Notes: generated by a model not told the origin, from the sequence alone. A DNA stretch of 64,000 nucleotides from Nitzschia sp. pyKryTriq1 (GCA_956465555.1 OY101123.1:1860001-1924000), one strand, 5' to 3'. Shown: positions 37,047 through 49,948, counted from the stretch's first letter. Translations and numbers: made by a program.

Positions 37047-37999
37047 GTTGTTGTGGGGTCGATGATGATAATGATAATGATAATGATTGCTGCTCGAGTC
37101 GTCAGTCAGTCGTATCGTCGTCGTGTCGTCGGAGTTTCAGGAGGAAATCAAACCACAAAATCGTCGGAAGAAAGCAGAGATGGTGATACTATGTTGTGGC
37201 GGTGCAGGTGTCTTATTGCTGCAGTATGATGCTTTTGTAGATCTCAAAGTATCGTACAAAGTACAAGTACGCATTAAAATGTTATTTTGTCATCCAAAAG
37301 ACCTGATGCTCGCTCGCATCTCCCCAACGCATCGTCACCATCATTGGCAACAATAATACAGTACTGTATTGCTACTCTACTAGTAGCTGTACCGTTACCG
37401 GTACCGCGGCGGTATTTCTCGTTCAACGTTCATCCACATACAATACTACAGTATTGTCTGTATGTACTGTACCTTACAGGCGCGCTGGCGCGTGGTGGTT
37501 TGAGTCTTGGTCCGGCCGGCTCGATGGATAATCGACCATTCACGGACAAAGCAATGTTCTGTAGGTTATGTCCGTCAAAGTTCGGAAACAGTGCGCATGG
37601 TGCGGGGAAATAATTATGATGCGTTGATGTGTCATCAACTAACTAACGCACGTCAAATAAATGATGGGAAGGAGGAGAATACAGAAATTGTACGTGGCGG
37701 GTACCCGTACATATTATGAATACCGTACTACAGTACGTGCTGCTGATGTACTGTAATGCATCAGATGCAGGAACCAGTATGTATTTCATTCATGCCTTCT
37801 TCATTCTTGTATGCTCGTCCGAGAGTTAGTAAACAGCGTCTACTAAATACCGGTACTCCTTGACTTCAAGTTCGCCATGTCTGCTGAAGAAGCCCAATAT
37901 GATTAAAAAGTTGTTGTTACTCTCCGCCACCAGGAGTACTACTACTACTACCGTAGTGAGTACTACTCGTAGACTGTGCATCGATCATACTCCGAGTAG

Positions 38000-38248
38000 A
38001 TAGGACGAAGGTAGTCGAAGAACAATGGAGAATCTCATTAATTAACCCCCGAGTACTAATATTTCCTTGCTTCAATGATCCAGCAAGCACAGCAATGATT
38101 ATTATATAGTAAGTACAAGAACAGTATCTGCTCAAATTAGGCCGGGAGAACAAAATGATAGGAGTATATTATCATTGCTTGTTCTCCACCATGATCATGC
38201 TCCTCGATCCATCAATACTGTATGCACAATAAGAAGGCAACGCTGCCT
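38000..38248. repeat. Diverged direct duplication, left copy
   Basis: Begins TAGGACGAAGGTAG and ends AGAAGGCAACGCTGCC. Its partner is 38550-38781. Both share GAGAATCTCATTAATT, TATCTGC, AGGCCG(G/T)GAGAAC and the terminal AAGGCAACGCTGCC in the same order, with indels between. Confidence 0.75.
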
Positions 38249-38549
38249 TCCGCCTTCGGTGGTACCTGCTTCTGGTATAGGCGGCGAGACAGGTTAGCGA
38301 GCAAATTCGTCGAAGTAAAAAGCTTCTATGCATACAGTAGGATATTTGGGGGCTGGGATGATGCGATATATTGCGAACCTCCTCCTTCCCATTTCGTACT
38401 AGTCTACTAAGTAACTGCTGCTCTGTCTTCTTCAAGAAGTTCTCTGTCGTTTGATGCAAGAAAAGGCCCCAATTTTGGAGAGCCAGCGATTCCTCAAGAA
38501 CAATTCTGGTTTGGTGGTAGTACTAGACGACTCATCCTTTGCTGTACGG

Positions 38550-38781
38550 TAGGACGAAAGTAGATAAGAGAACAACAACAACAGAGAATCTCATTAATTC
38601 TTCTCCGAGTAGTTTCTGATGCTGCAATCCAGCAACCACAACAATTATTAGTAAAGTACTATCTGCATAACAAATTACTAGGCCGTGAGAACAGCCTGGA
38701 AGCTCATAGCAATAGGAGCATATTGTTCTCCATGCTTCTTCTTCTTCAATCAATAAGCACAATGAGAAGGCAACGCTGCCA
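38550..38781. repeat. Diverged direct duplication, right copy
   Basis: Partner of 38000-38248, same order of conserved blocks. No frame is conserved through both copies in an obvious way, so these may be non-coding RNA, old gene fragments or repeat units. Confidence 0.75.
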
Positions 38782-39266
38782 TCTGCTACCTTCATTGACA
38801 CCAGGGTTCTCAACAACAAGGTTCGTGGGCAACAGATTCCCCGCATGCAGCGGGCAGATTCCACCAAATTTGTGAAAGGATGTCCCAAAAAGAAAAATTT
38901 CACTTCGTTGCATCATGTGGCCATCGTAAACAAATCTCATGGTCGACTTTTTTTTATCTGACTTCTATCCCACAACGTCTGCTTCTGTGTCGGTTCAAGA
39001 AAATTTGGATTGCCGCTAATATATCTTTCAGAACCCACCACAGGCCCAGAGAACCAACAAAAGATCTCAAGATGAGCTATGCTGGCTTCCCTCTCTGTTG
39101 GATTCGGTAGTGAAGCTACGGAGTTGCACGCCGCATTCCGAGTATCGATCGTCAGATGAGCTCAGTTTTTGCAATTTCTCGAAGGCGATTTCTATGGTCA
39201 CAATTCAGAGCATCCCAAAAATAGGAATCAACCTACTTTTCGTTGCCTCACAAGAACATCATCATC

Positions 39267-40748
39267 ATGAAGTTCTCTGCTCTTTCGCTCTTCACCGTGG
39301 CCGTCGTCCTCGCTCCTTCGCCATTTCATATGGCTGAAGCCAAGCTGACCACCCGCGGACGCAACCGCGGCGCAAGCGATGATGGGGAGGAGGCCCGTGG
39401 CTCCCGCCTTCTAGCCGATGCCAAGGGCAAGGGTAAAGGAGGCAAGCTTGGCTTCTGTGATAACTGTAAAACCCGCCTTCCTGGCTTCAACTTTTGGGGT
39501 CAGTCGTATCTTGAGGCAGACTTTTACAAGAAATTCTTCTCTTCCAAAACACAGTTTGGACTTTTTCCGGAGGCCTATATCAAAGCGGGCAAAAAACCCT
39601 TGTCGCCTGGTGACTTCATCAATGAATTTGGGGTTTGCTGGGGGTTTGTCACGGAGGATGAAAGTGCCACTTTCGGATGCTTGGTGCTCACCATTCTCTC
39701 CGAGCTCATTTTCGAAAGCCAGACTTTGTCATGCTTGTTGACGAGCTTGTCCAAGACATCCCGCGATACCTTGTGCTTTTTGGCTGACGTGATGGGTGTT
39801 CCGAACCCCGATGTTCTTGGAACCCCACTTAGCGACCCGATTCGCAAGCTGGCTGAAAATCCAGATGTCATCCGCGTCATGGAGCGACGTCAACTTAATC
39901 CATCATCGGCTGCTGGCTTTCAGCAAACCGGAGATGAGATGCTTGATTTCTTGACCATTGCTGCATCCCTGTCTGGTGATGGCGCTGGAAGAAAGCTTGA
40001 AGGGGATGGCGGTACCGGATCCCTTCTTGACATGTTTGGCATCACATCGGACGACATCATGGCGAAGCTCAGAGCCAAAATGGGATGTGCTACCAGTGAC
40101 TGTTCAGCAATGGAAGCGAAAATGAAAGCAATGACACCCCCTGCTCGTGATCGCGAACTCCAGCAAGGATTTGACATTCGCGGAATAATCGGTCGTGTTG
40201 CCGATTTTATTGACTTCATCGCCAAATCAGACCCAGCGTTCCGTATCGGTGTGGCCGTCTTGGATTACTTTTGGTTCGAAAAGTGCATCGATGCCTTTGA
40301 TTGCGACAGCGAGGCGTGCGAGGAATTCGCTCTCATCTCGTGTGGAGTTCTCTATTCGTTGGAGAAGACCGAAGACGCAATCATTTGCGAAGGTTCTAAA
40401 AATTGTGACATTGCCAAAGAGTGCACTGCGAACCAGAAGTTCGACACCGAGTACACCTCGCGTCGAATTGCCCGTGCTTTGCCCAGCACGATCGGTGGCA
40501 GCCAGTTTGATGGATTTTCCAACTTTTTGATTGCGGACGTCATCGCCCCTTGTGGTTGTGCTGACTCGTGTGCTGCCTTCTGCTGGTATCAGGAGAATTT
40601 CCACCAATGCGATGACTACAAGCGAGCTTTCCTATACGCTTTGGAAAGTGAGGGAGGAGATGCCGTGGTTGCCTCAGAAGCGCTTGAAGAGTTTTACAAC
40701 ATTGACCTGCCTTTCCTCCTGCTTGAGTTGTTTGGTATTAATGTGTAA
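39267..40748 (+). CDS. Secreted Cys-rich protein of unknown family
   Basis: 493 residues from the ATG at 39267. Residues 1-25 are a signal peptide (KFSALSLFTVAVVLAP..MAEA). The mature part has many cysteines, some in pairs (CDNC, CGCADSC, CDSEACEEF), predicted mostly helical with several short amphipathic stretches. Three short basic motifs, RGSRLLAD, GRKLEGD and DRELQQG, each precede a Cys-containing helical block and look like possible processing sites. I recognise no catalytic motif. It is most likely an extracellular or vacuolar protein stabilised by disulphides. No paralogue in this window. Confidence 0.72.
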   Translation: MKFSALSLFTVAVVLAPSPFHMAEAKLTTRGRNRGASDDGEEARGSRLLADAKGKGKGGKLGFCDNCKTRLPGFNFWGQSYLEADFYKKFFSSKTQFGLFPEAYIKAGKKPLSPGDFINEFGVCWGFVTEDESATFGCLVLTILSELIFESQTLSCLLTSLSKTSRDTLCFLADVMGVPNPDVLGTPLSDPIRKLAENPDVIRVMERRQLNPSSAAGFQQTGDEMLDFLTIAASLSGDGAGRKLEGDGGTGSLLDMFGITSDDIMAKLRAKMGCATSDCSAMEAKMKAMTPPARDRELQQGFDIRGIIGRVADFIDFIAKSDPAFRIGVAVLDYFWFEKCIDAFDCDSEACEEFALISCGVLYSLEKTEDAIICEGSKNCDIAKECTANQKFDTEYTSRRIARALPSTIGGSQFDGFSNFLIADVIAPCGCADSCAAFCWYQENFHQCDDYKRAFLYALESEGGDAVVASEALEEFYNIDLPFLLLELFGINV

Positions 40749-41729
40749 ATCGAGAAGCACGGCGACGAATCAGCCCAACAACCTCCGTGTATCTTGCTGC
40801 TGTCAGTTTCGATTGTTTGCCCGAGAGACGACGAAACTTTGGCACTACTACACCGTGCAAATTATATATATATATATATATATACATCATGCGATGACAT
40901 CAAATGTTACCAATAATAATATATGTTCAAGAAGAAAAAGAGAAAAAAATTCCCATCATCTCGGCTGATGGTGGAAGTGGGGAGGCGTGCCGCTGCAAGT
41001 TGAATATGTAATAATTTATAGAGACACGGTTCGCACCCAAATCATATTATCCTCGTCGTCTCCGCGCGCGGGCCCCTTGTCGCTCCTTGCTTATTGTTGC
41101 ACCAAGATCAAGAACGCCGCGATCCGCATGCAGGAGAATCATCATCGACCACACTCGTATCATCCATCGCCCCAAGAGACATGCGTTATGTTTCAACTAG
41201 TCTAATAATAATATCTTCTTTCACTCGCGATCGCATCGCATGTTATGATCTTGATCATCGTCGTCCACCGCGCAGATCTAATATATCTCGTACGGTACCG
41301 AGACCGGTACCAGGTATCGGGGGTCTACCGATACGTGGACGGTATGATACGGGGGTGAAACGCGACATTGATGGAGATTCTTCATCCCCCGCCCCCCGCC
41401 CCCCCCGTTCTGAAAAATGTATCGCGGGATAACCCCGCGCGCGCGCGAGATGTACATTTACCGGTAGGAACAAGAACGCAAAGACAATAAGACGAAAAAA
41501 AGGGGGGCGACAATGGCGAAATCCTTCTACAGTAGAAATAATACGTAATACGCGAATGAAGTATATTGTAATATACGCATATTTTTATGCACATAAAAAA
41601 TAATAATATCTCGCAGTCTCTCGCGCTCGATTGTCGCTCTCGAAAGGCAAAAGACGCGTGGGGACTCTACCGGTATTACAAGAAACAGATACAAAAAGAA
41701 TATTATGCGCCATCATCATCATCATCATC
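40749..41729. other. Intergenic region upstream of GCN2
   Basis: Contains an (AT)n tract at 40863-40883, CCCCCGCCCC near 41387-41406, GCGCGCGCGC near 41437, TACCGGTA near 41459 and 41668, and (CAT)n immediately before the GCN2 ATG. No gene supported. Confidence 0.5.
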
Positions 41730-44700
41730 ATGCCTCACAACAACAACAACAACAACAAGAATCATACTAGAAATAAATCTACAACAAGAGCAGCAGCAGC
41801 AGCAACTACAGGTCATCATCAGTCGGCGTTTGCAGTGTTGAACGATTTGAACGACGACGACTCTTCTTCTTCGTCTTCATCATCATCATCATTATCAACT
41901 TCCAACGGCAAGCCGCTCAAAGAGCGGCACACACCCGCCTCTACTCCTTCTTCCAGTTCTGCTCTAGTAGCAGCAGTGCCACCACATCATCCTCAACGCT
42001 CTCATCATCAACATCAACAACAACAGCAACAACAACAACAGCATCATCATCCCCATATTCCATCGTATGAAGATTTGTCGACCACACGTGCGGATGAAGA
42101 AACGGTCCTGAGTGCCGTATATGGATCTGATTTTACACGACAAACAGGTACCTGGGGATGTCCCAAATTACAAGTCCGAGTGAGACCTCCTCCTGATGAT
42201 AAGGGATCATCAGCATCATCATGTTGGTGTGACTTGACACTTTCGGTCCAATTGGGAAAACAATATCCGTACGTCGTTCCTACGATCGAACTATTAAATG
42301 TTCGTGGCTTGTCCTCCAACGTGGAACAAATGACGTTGTTGCAACAATTACAAGATCGTATGGTCGAATTGGCATCGACGGGGACCGTCATGGTGATGGA
42401 TTTGGTCCAAATAGCGGAAGATTATGTCTTGGAACATAATCAAGATCCGACCCTTTCGGCATGGGAACAAATGAAAGCACGACAAGCCAAAGAAGAAAAA
42501 GAACAAGAACATGCTGCTGCTGCTTCTGCTGCTGCGTTTTTAATACCATCACTACTAGAAGAACCATCATCGTCGATGATGAGCCAACAACAACAACAAC
42601 AACAATCACATCATCATCATCATCCACGAGCAGAAGAACGAACTATAAGTTCTTCTTCGTTAGCAGCACTATCACCATCGAAACAAAACGAGCATCCGCA
42701 GCAACTCTTGGCTGGTGCTGGCGGTGGTGTTTCAACTGATGTTCTTCAAAAAGAGCTGGCGAGACAACGGGAGGCGATCGATGCAGCCGCCGCCGCCAAA
42801 AATCAACAACGACATCGAAACAATCATCTAATGGATCCTACTACTGCTGCTCCTGCTGCTGCTGGAGAAGGATTGTTGTTGTCGGCCTATTACAATGAAC
42901 AAGACAATGGTGATGATGATGATGATGATTTTGATAATGATGATGACGATGATGATTTTGATGCTTTCTATAATGATGGCGACGAACAAGAAGAAGGCCG
43001 TAATCGAGCAGCAGCGGGTATTCCATCCACATCCGCATCCACAACCAGCATGAGTCGATATCGGACTGATTTTATCGAATTGGGTGTGTTGGGACGAGGT
43101 GGAGGGGGAGAAGTCGTCAAGGTCCGCAATCGATTGGATCGACGAATATGTGAGTTTTGGACTGAAATAAAGATGTGATGCGATGTGATGTGATGTGGTG
43201 TGAAGAAACAGAAGATGCGTGGAAGTATTCCTAATGGCTTCATTTTTCTTCTTCTTCTTCTTCTTCCTCATCTTCTACTTCTTCTTCTTTTCCATGATCA
43301 GACGCTATCAAAAAGATTATTTTGGAATCCGAACAGGGAAAATTTGCCAAGTTTGGAGCGATCCAAAATCGAAAACTACGCAGAGAAGTGACGACCATTT
43401 CGAGAATGACGCACAAGAACATTGTGCGATATTATCAGGGATGGGTAGAAGGAGCGGGGGTTGTTCAAGAAGAAGTGGCAGGAGTGATGATTCAAGAAGA
43501 AGAGGAGGATGCTGATGCTGATGCTGATGCTGATAATGACAATAACAATAATGCCAACGACCAAAATGACAACAATAAGGTGGATGCTGGAGATGTCTTG
43601 GCAACCGAAGATAGAGAGAGTGACGACGATGACGATGATGACGACGATAATGAGGGGAAAAGTTCTGGCTGGTGGACCAACTCTCCCAACGAACGGGATT
43701 TGCCGTTGGAAATGACACGAGCCAAAAAACACGATAATGATCATGAGTCGTCCAGCAGCTCTTCCGGAAATAGTTCCAATAATAGTTCCTCCAGCACGTC
43801 GTGGTCCGATTCCGAAGGGGTTGCAACTGCTGGTGATGCGAAAGCTACTGCTAATACGGATGATGGAGCCTTCTCGTCGTCGAAAAATTTCAAACGGACA
43901 GCTTCTTCTCTATCGGACTTTTTGGAAAATGAAAACGAGCACAACTTTGGGGTAAGTCAAATCGAACGCGCGGGTACGCGTTTCTTTTTTCATGCCCACA
44001 CATATAGTCGACCGAGCTCTAATGCATCAAGAAATGACTTTCTTTTATTATAGAGTCCTTTGCTTTCGGGCTTTGGTTTTGGAGATCAAACTTACGAAGG
44101 CATGGTCAATCGAACCAAAGCATCCAAGGCATCGACCGTGGAAGAAGAAGGAGAGTCCTTGTGGCAGGAGGATTCTTCGGTTAAGGTCGACCATGCGAAA
44201 TCCCAGAGCATTCTGTACATTCAGGTAAGGACTTGATGATTTTGAATTCGTAACGATGACTTTGGGTGTGATGGTTGTAACTCAACAACAATGCTTTCCT
44301 CCTGATGCGCGGCAGATGGAGTACTGTGCTACAACACTTCGTAAGTTGATCGACGATGGGTCTCTGGCAAAAATGGATTCCAACGAGATCTTTCGACTGG
44401 TTCGTCAAATCGTGGAAGCTCTGGTGTACATGCACAGTCGCAACATTATTCATCGGGATTTGGTAAGTAGTATACATGGATGATTTGATTCTGCATGCGT
44501 TTTTCTTCTCGGTCCCATTCTCAAAACAACACATCTCATGCCCCACAGAAACCCGGCAATATTTTCGTAGACTCGGAAGGGGATATTCGTCTGGGAGATT
44601 TCGGGCTAGCCACTCGCCGCCGAGAAAAACCAAAGATTACAGTCGACGAAGATTCGGCAGAAGTCTCCGCAATCTACGATGCCATTGAAGATATTAGCGG

Positions 44701-47700
44701 TCTGCTCGGCTCGGCACCCAATTCCGTTTCCCGAGTATCCCACTCTACCACTGGCGGAGAATCAATGACGGGTGGCGTCGGCACTACATTTTACAGAGCC
44801 CCCGAACAGGAGGGAGGGGCGTCAAGGTCCAAAGGAGATGGAGACTATAATATGCAGGCCGATATGTATTCGCTCGGTGTCATCTTGTTTGAAATGCTGT
44901 ATCCGCCCTTTGGTACTGTAAGTGAAATCGAACCATGTGGCCATTGACGCAACTAATCACTTGAACTCATTCTTCCACGGATGTGTTTGTTTTCTAGTAC
45001 ATGGAAAGGTCCGAAACGTTGAAGCGTCTGAGAGGTGAAGGCGAACATACATCTGCTACCGAGCAAGTTAAAAAGAAGCACACAGAGGAAGATACCTGGG
45101 CCCTTCGTCACGAACGATTTCCTCAATCATTTATAGAGAAAACTCCCGAGAATGCTCAGCGAATCATTTTATGGTGTCTGTCATCGAACCCTACCAAACG
45201 ACCAACAGCATCACAATTGCTGAAGGTAAGTCAAGGTGCTAACTCATTGTGGAACCATTGCAACAGAAATCTAATTATGCGCAGAGCGACCTATTGCCGA
45301 GGAAAATTGAGGTAGAGCAGCATTATCTGGAGGAAGCACTACAGCTACTAACTCATCCGCAATCGGAGGGTTACTTGCAGCTTTTGGATGCCCTCTTCAA
45401 ACGCCCTACAACCGACCTCGTGGAGTTGACTTACGACACGGATATCGCAGCGAAGGCGAATTGTATTGGGTCCGATCAAGGCGACAAGCGCGTATCGACT
45501 CCTAGCGAGGGCTTGATCAAGGCAATCCGCGATATACGAGCTGGAGCAATTGACGTATCTTCGTTCTTTGCCATGAATAATTCTTCTCTGATTGCCGCGA
45601 CAACGGCGCTTCGTCGATCACGGAACGCTGGGAACATTGGAAAGGGAGGAAAAGGTATCTTGAAACGATCGACCCAGCGAGCAGCCGGTGTTTTCGCCAT
45701 CTCGGCAGCTACGGCAGCAGCCGTTGAAGGGACGATTGATGGAGTCCACGGTGCTGATCCAAAAGTTGTTGAAGCCATTCGGAGCCGCTTGACGGGTATT
45801 TTTCAAGCGCATGGTGCTGTTCATCTTCGTAGTCCTCTTCTACGACCACGACCAAATTCAACTACGACTTCAAATGTCACAGGGCCCGCCGAAGTGATCA
45901 ATTCCAGAGGCAATGTACTACTTCTACCAGAGGACCTAACAGCTCCATTGTAAGTATTGTTCTATGAGTTTGTTTTGCTGGTAAAGATGTGCACTGTGAG
46001 TCTCACTTCATTTGTAGTGCACGAGCAGTGGGCCGTGGAGGCTCTGCGACAGCCAATATGAAGCGATTCGACATCGGTACCGTGTTTCACAAGTCTGTTG
46101 CTGGTGGACACCCGAAAGAAGCAGTCGAGGCAACATTTGATATCGTACAAGACGAAGCAAACATTCGCGGCCATCAGTTGGAAGCCGAGACTTTAGTGAC
46201 AGTTTGCCAAGTCATGTCTTCCTTTTCCTGTAGTAGCGACGGTACGTTCTTCTGCTATGCTTTTTTGGACCCTCTGTTCCTATCGTCTGACACATTTCTT
46301 TCTCGTCTTTAATAGTTGGCGTTTCGTTACCATTCGGCACTCGCCTACCAATGTGGTATCTGAGACTCACGCATACTCGACTTTCAGATTCGATTTTGGA
46401 CATATGCGGTGTGCCACAGAAAGAATCTTTGAGACGGCTTTGCTTGCGTCTCCTCACTCAGTTCACTGCCCCGCCGCCATCAAAGTTGTCCAGGTTTCTA
46501 CCATTAAGGAGAAAGCGATCGAACAGTCGATACGCGGAACACAGCCCAAAAGAACTACTCGCGACTTCTCTCAAAAATGCTTCCGACTCACATGGTCTCC
46601 CCCAGTCTGCCGCCCAGTCACTCCAGCGATTCATTTTAAATGGCTGCATGCCTCTACCAGTGGATGCTACTGAAGCCTTAGAAGCAATCAAGACTTCTCT
46701 GCTGAAACTGAGACAATCCGAAAGTGGCAATGCCGTCGATACACGACGCTTCAAACGATTCGAAGACGCAGGGAAAAGCTTGAAGCATCTCATCAATCTA
46801 GTTCAGCTGCTCGATTCGATAGGTGCTGGGCCTTTGTTAGGCTCCAAACCTTCAAATACGAATACATCTTTACTCAGTCGCCCCTTGTACATATCCCTCG
46901 ACCTTGGGCTTCGGCAGCGTCGAAATCATTATCACGGATATACGTTGTACCAATGTATTTCTTTGACAGATGCTTACTTCGACGACGTTGCGAATGGTGA
47001 CGATGTTATCGAAACGAATGAAACGATTCTCTCTTCTTCGGGTCCTGGATTGAAGATCGCAGAAGGAGGAAGATACGATGATCTCGTTCGTCGCTATCGT
47101 CCACCGGGAAATTTCGGAACTTCGCTTCTGAACCAGTACACAACGGCGCCTATACCAAAGGTAAGATCTCCAATCTCTCCACCGGCGTTCCCGGCACGTA
47201 TTCATCCCATCTTACGCATTTCATGATAGTGTGCAGGTGTACGGTTCGCAGTAGGCCGGCTCGTTCAACTGGTCTACGCCAGTGTCGCAGGCACTGGCGC
47301 CAGTGCCAGTGAGAACTGGTCCGCTTTGGATACCACAAAATTCTCGCTGGACAAGCAAGGGATGGATTTATTGCGTGCCAGTCTAGGCCATCCGCTGAAC
47401 TTTTTCAAATCGACTGTGCGTTGTATAGTTTCGGGTGTACACGGCCTCGATGCTGGAAGCTGCAACGAACGTTTTGTGGTTGCCAGTCGTCTGTGGGCCG
47501 AAGGAATGTAAGTACATGCATGGAATGCATTCACGTGGGATTCACGAGTCATGGCCTTCAGCCTCATTGCATTAACTTTGAACTTGCTGGACAACTTTCA
47601 GATCCGCGGAGTATTTGGCCCAGAGTGGTGTCATGGCGAGTCTTCTCAAACAACAGCGAGAAGAATCTCAAGGTGCCGGGACAAGTGTAAGTCTGGAATG

Positions 47701-48824
47701 TTGGACGTAAGACAACGAAAGAACGAAGCCACCGCTGATCCATTTGCTTCGCTCCTTAGGTTTGGTCCTTGGATGAGTTATGTGGAGTTTGCGCCATTCT
47801 AAAGGTGAGCACAAGCATGCGTCGTTGGTTGGGTGACTCTTCTTTGTGGGTGCTCGATTGAGTCATTCGTCACTGACAGATTTACTTGCTCGGTGAACCG
47901 TTATAGATTCCTTTTGTTGTGATTGTCCAATCTCATTTACTGAGAGACAAAGGCTGCGTGCGATTGCGGTATGTTTCGGCAGATGGCGGTGTTGATGCGT
48001 CCTCCGGTGCTGGATCAACCAACGAACGCTTTGTCGAATTGGAGAATCTCGGTTTGACTATCCGGGAACTTTCATTGGAATTTCTCACTTCCAATAGCGA
48101 CGAGTATCGCTCTGATCATCACCACCATCATCACGACTCCATGGATACATCATTGGCGATGACTCACCTTGCGAATCCAAGTAGCAGCGTCCGAGAGTCG
48201 ACTGGTCGAAGTGGTACCAGTTATTTGAAGCCATCCGTCGACTGCATCTTTGTCGATCACGACCAGTACTATGATGGCGATCGACCCGTCAGCAAGGCCG
48301 AAAACCCGAATTGGAAAGTGGTATTAAAAACAATGAAAGCGATCGGTCAAAAAGGCGAAGAGTTTGTCACCGGCCTCGTGGATCCTTCTACGGTGGATGC
48401 CGGTGAAACCTTGCCCATCTTTGCCGTGGCCGACATTTCCTTTTGGGCTCTTCGAGATTTTGGAACGTGTTTGATGAAGCGGGGCAAGCAGGAAAAGAGT
48501 GCAGTGGGTGCCTGCCGCCAAGTGACTGAAGACTATCCCAAATTCAAGCGTATTATCAAGACCCTTGGTTCTGCGATTGAAAGTTTCATGAAGCGCAATG
48601 GCTACTGGTCCTCCTCCAGTGCTTCCACAAGCAGCAGTATGAATAATCCACAGCAACAGCAACAACGCGGCGCTTTGTCCCACCGGGAAGCAGGTCATCG
48701 TCAAGTACTGGTCTCCATTCTACTCTACAGTCGGGCCGACGATCGATTTGACTTGATCGCCTTGGAAAGCGAAGCCAGGCAAGAAAGTTCCAACGAAACT
48801 TGGAGGAGCTCCCGACGAAAGTAG
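41730..48824 (+). CDS. GCN2: GCN2-type eIF2alpha kinase, 13 exons
   Basis: Exons: 41730-43149, 43302-43951, 44054-44224, 44316-44462, 44549-44917, 44998-45225, 45285-45949, 46018-46241, 46316-47160, 47230-47507, 47602-47686, 47760-47804, 47907-48824; all frames agree, 2014 residues. Residues about 118-234 are an RWD domain (the GCN1-binding part). The kinase has GRGGGGEVV, catalytic Lys in YAIKK (K477), an acidic insert of about 230 residues, HRDLKPGN (793-800, split by an intron), DFGLA (813-817) and a GTTFYRAPE activation segment. A HisRS-like domain follows (ARAVG..MKRFDIG; WYLRLTHTRLSD; AEGGRYDDLV), then a C-terminal region with GHPLNFF. GCN2 senses uncharged tRNA and phosphorylates eIF2alpha, slowing translation. 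It is larger than human GCN2 because of Asp/Gln/His-rich insertions. I see no pseudokinase domain before the kinase. Confidence 0.92.
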
Positions 48825-48970
48825 GGGAACTACTACTACGTATTCGAAATATATTAGCTAAAATGGTGCGATCAAAAATATAGTTCTTGTAGGGTACAAG
48901 TACAGTAATATGCCGTGCGTGACAGAGCAGTGAATGAAATGAATGACCAACCAATCAACCAAGCAATGAC

Positions 48971-49948
48971 TTATTCAGGAAAGGCTTGGGCCAAAAGGAA
49001 TTGGAACATGGAAAAGAAGGGCCGTTGATTATCTCTTTCACACATACAGTGAGATTCATCGCACGAACCACACATGTACTCGGTGGTGCAGTCCCGGCAG
49101 CGATCGCCAGCATCTCCACAGTTCTCGCAATACTCTCGCTTGGTATGTTCCTTGACTTCCAGGCAGCCCGTACATGTTTTCCAGCTTTTTTCGCATTGGA
49201 CACCATTGCCATCCATATATTGGAACACGTACCCCGGCCGCAAGTTCTCTAGATATTGAAAGGACTCTCCTTGATCCGTAGTCACGGCATATCTGCGTGC
49301 TTGCTGCACTTCGTCATCGAAAGTTGCGTCAGCTGGAGGCCTTCGAGCGCCATAAAAGATCTGATGATGCGGTATATTCAGTACCGTCATGATATTGTAC
49401 AGCACAGCGTACGGAGGGTAGGGAAGGAAACTCTCGATGACTCGTTCCACCAAGTCAAACTTGTGACGATCATCTTCGCGGTAAAAGTTGACGTAGTCTA
49501 GTTGCTCCAGTACCCCCGGGCTTACATCGTCTCCCATGTCCTTTTTTAGGAGTTCGATATCGTACCCTTCTTCTTCGTCAAAGTATTCGGCTAAAACACC
49601 GTCACGCGCCAGCTCTTGAATTTTGGGAAAACATTCTAGCTTGTACTTCCAACACAAAGTGGGAGGGTTCTCGCATTCCTCTAGCAGACTCCAGGGCGTC
49701 CCTTCCAGCTCCAAATATTCCCGTGCATAAACAAACGCCCAGTCCAATGATAGATTACAGCTACCATAGACGCCCACGACGCGTCCACGGTTCGATTCAT
49801 CGTCACGGAATTCCTTGTCGACTCCTGCCAGTCGAATGCGATCGAAGGCTGGCAGGAACGAGTAAATCTGGAGCATGAGACCTCCGTTTCCGCGAACCCG
49901 TTCCAACGCGGACGCTTGCTTCAATCGCTTCTTGGCTCGAGTCTCCAT
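48971..49948 (-). CDS. F-box-like protein with C-terminal Cys-rich zinc module, copy 1
   Basis: 325 residues from the ATG at 49948. Residues about 20-50 (LMLQIYSFLPAFDRIRLAGVDKEF) resemble an F-box helix pair. The middle is acidic and contains EGTPWSL, FDEEEGYD and LEQLDYVNFYR. The C-terminal 60 residues hold a regular Cys cluster: CTGC, YCENCG, CRDCTTEYMCGSCDESHCMC, enough for two or three zinc ions, like the cross-brace part of a B-box or RING relative. It may act as an adaptor of a ubiquitin ligase. Paralogue at 52263-53342 (same order of all parts), with pirin between them. The family is not one I can name. Confidence 0.72.
   Translation of the reverse strand: METRAKKRLKQASALERVRGNGGLMLQIYSFLPAFDRIRLAGVDKEFRDDESNRGRVVGVYGSCNLSLDWAFVYAREYLELEGTPWSLLEECENPPTLCWKYKLECFPKIQELARDGVLAEYFDEEEGYDIELLKKDMGDDVSPGVLEQLDYVNFYREDDRHKFDLVERVIESFLPYPPYAVLYNIMTVLNIPHHQIFYGARRPPADATFDDEVQQARRYAVTTDQGESFQYLENLRPGYVFQYMDGNGVQCEKSWKTCTGCLEVKEHTKREYCENCGDAGDRCRDCTTEYMCGSCDESHCMCERDNQRPFFSMFQFLLAQAFPE

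Larger units (their letters stand above)
37047..39266. other. Long intergenic region with a diverged duplication
   Basis: About 2.2 kb without a supported gene. It has (ATGATA)n near 37066-37086, TACCGGTA near 37398 and 37849, many GTAC words, and a diverged tandem duplication (38000-38248 and 38550-38781). The last 300 bases before 39267 are probably promoter and leader of the secreted-protein gene. Confidence 0.5.

Noticed and set aside
48324-48704. Minus-strand frame of 126 codons inside GCN2
   Set aside because: It lies opposite the last GCN2 exon, which reads through cleanly to its stop; it is a shadow.
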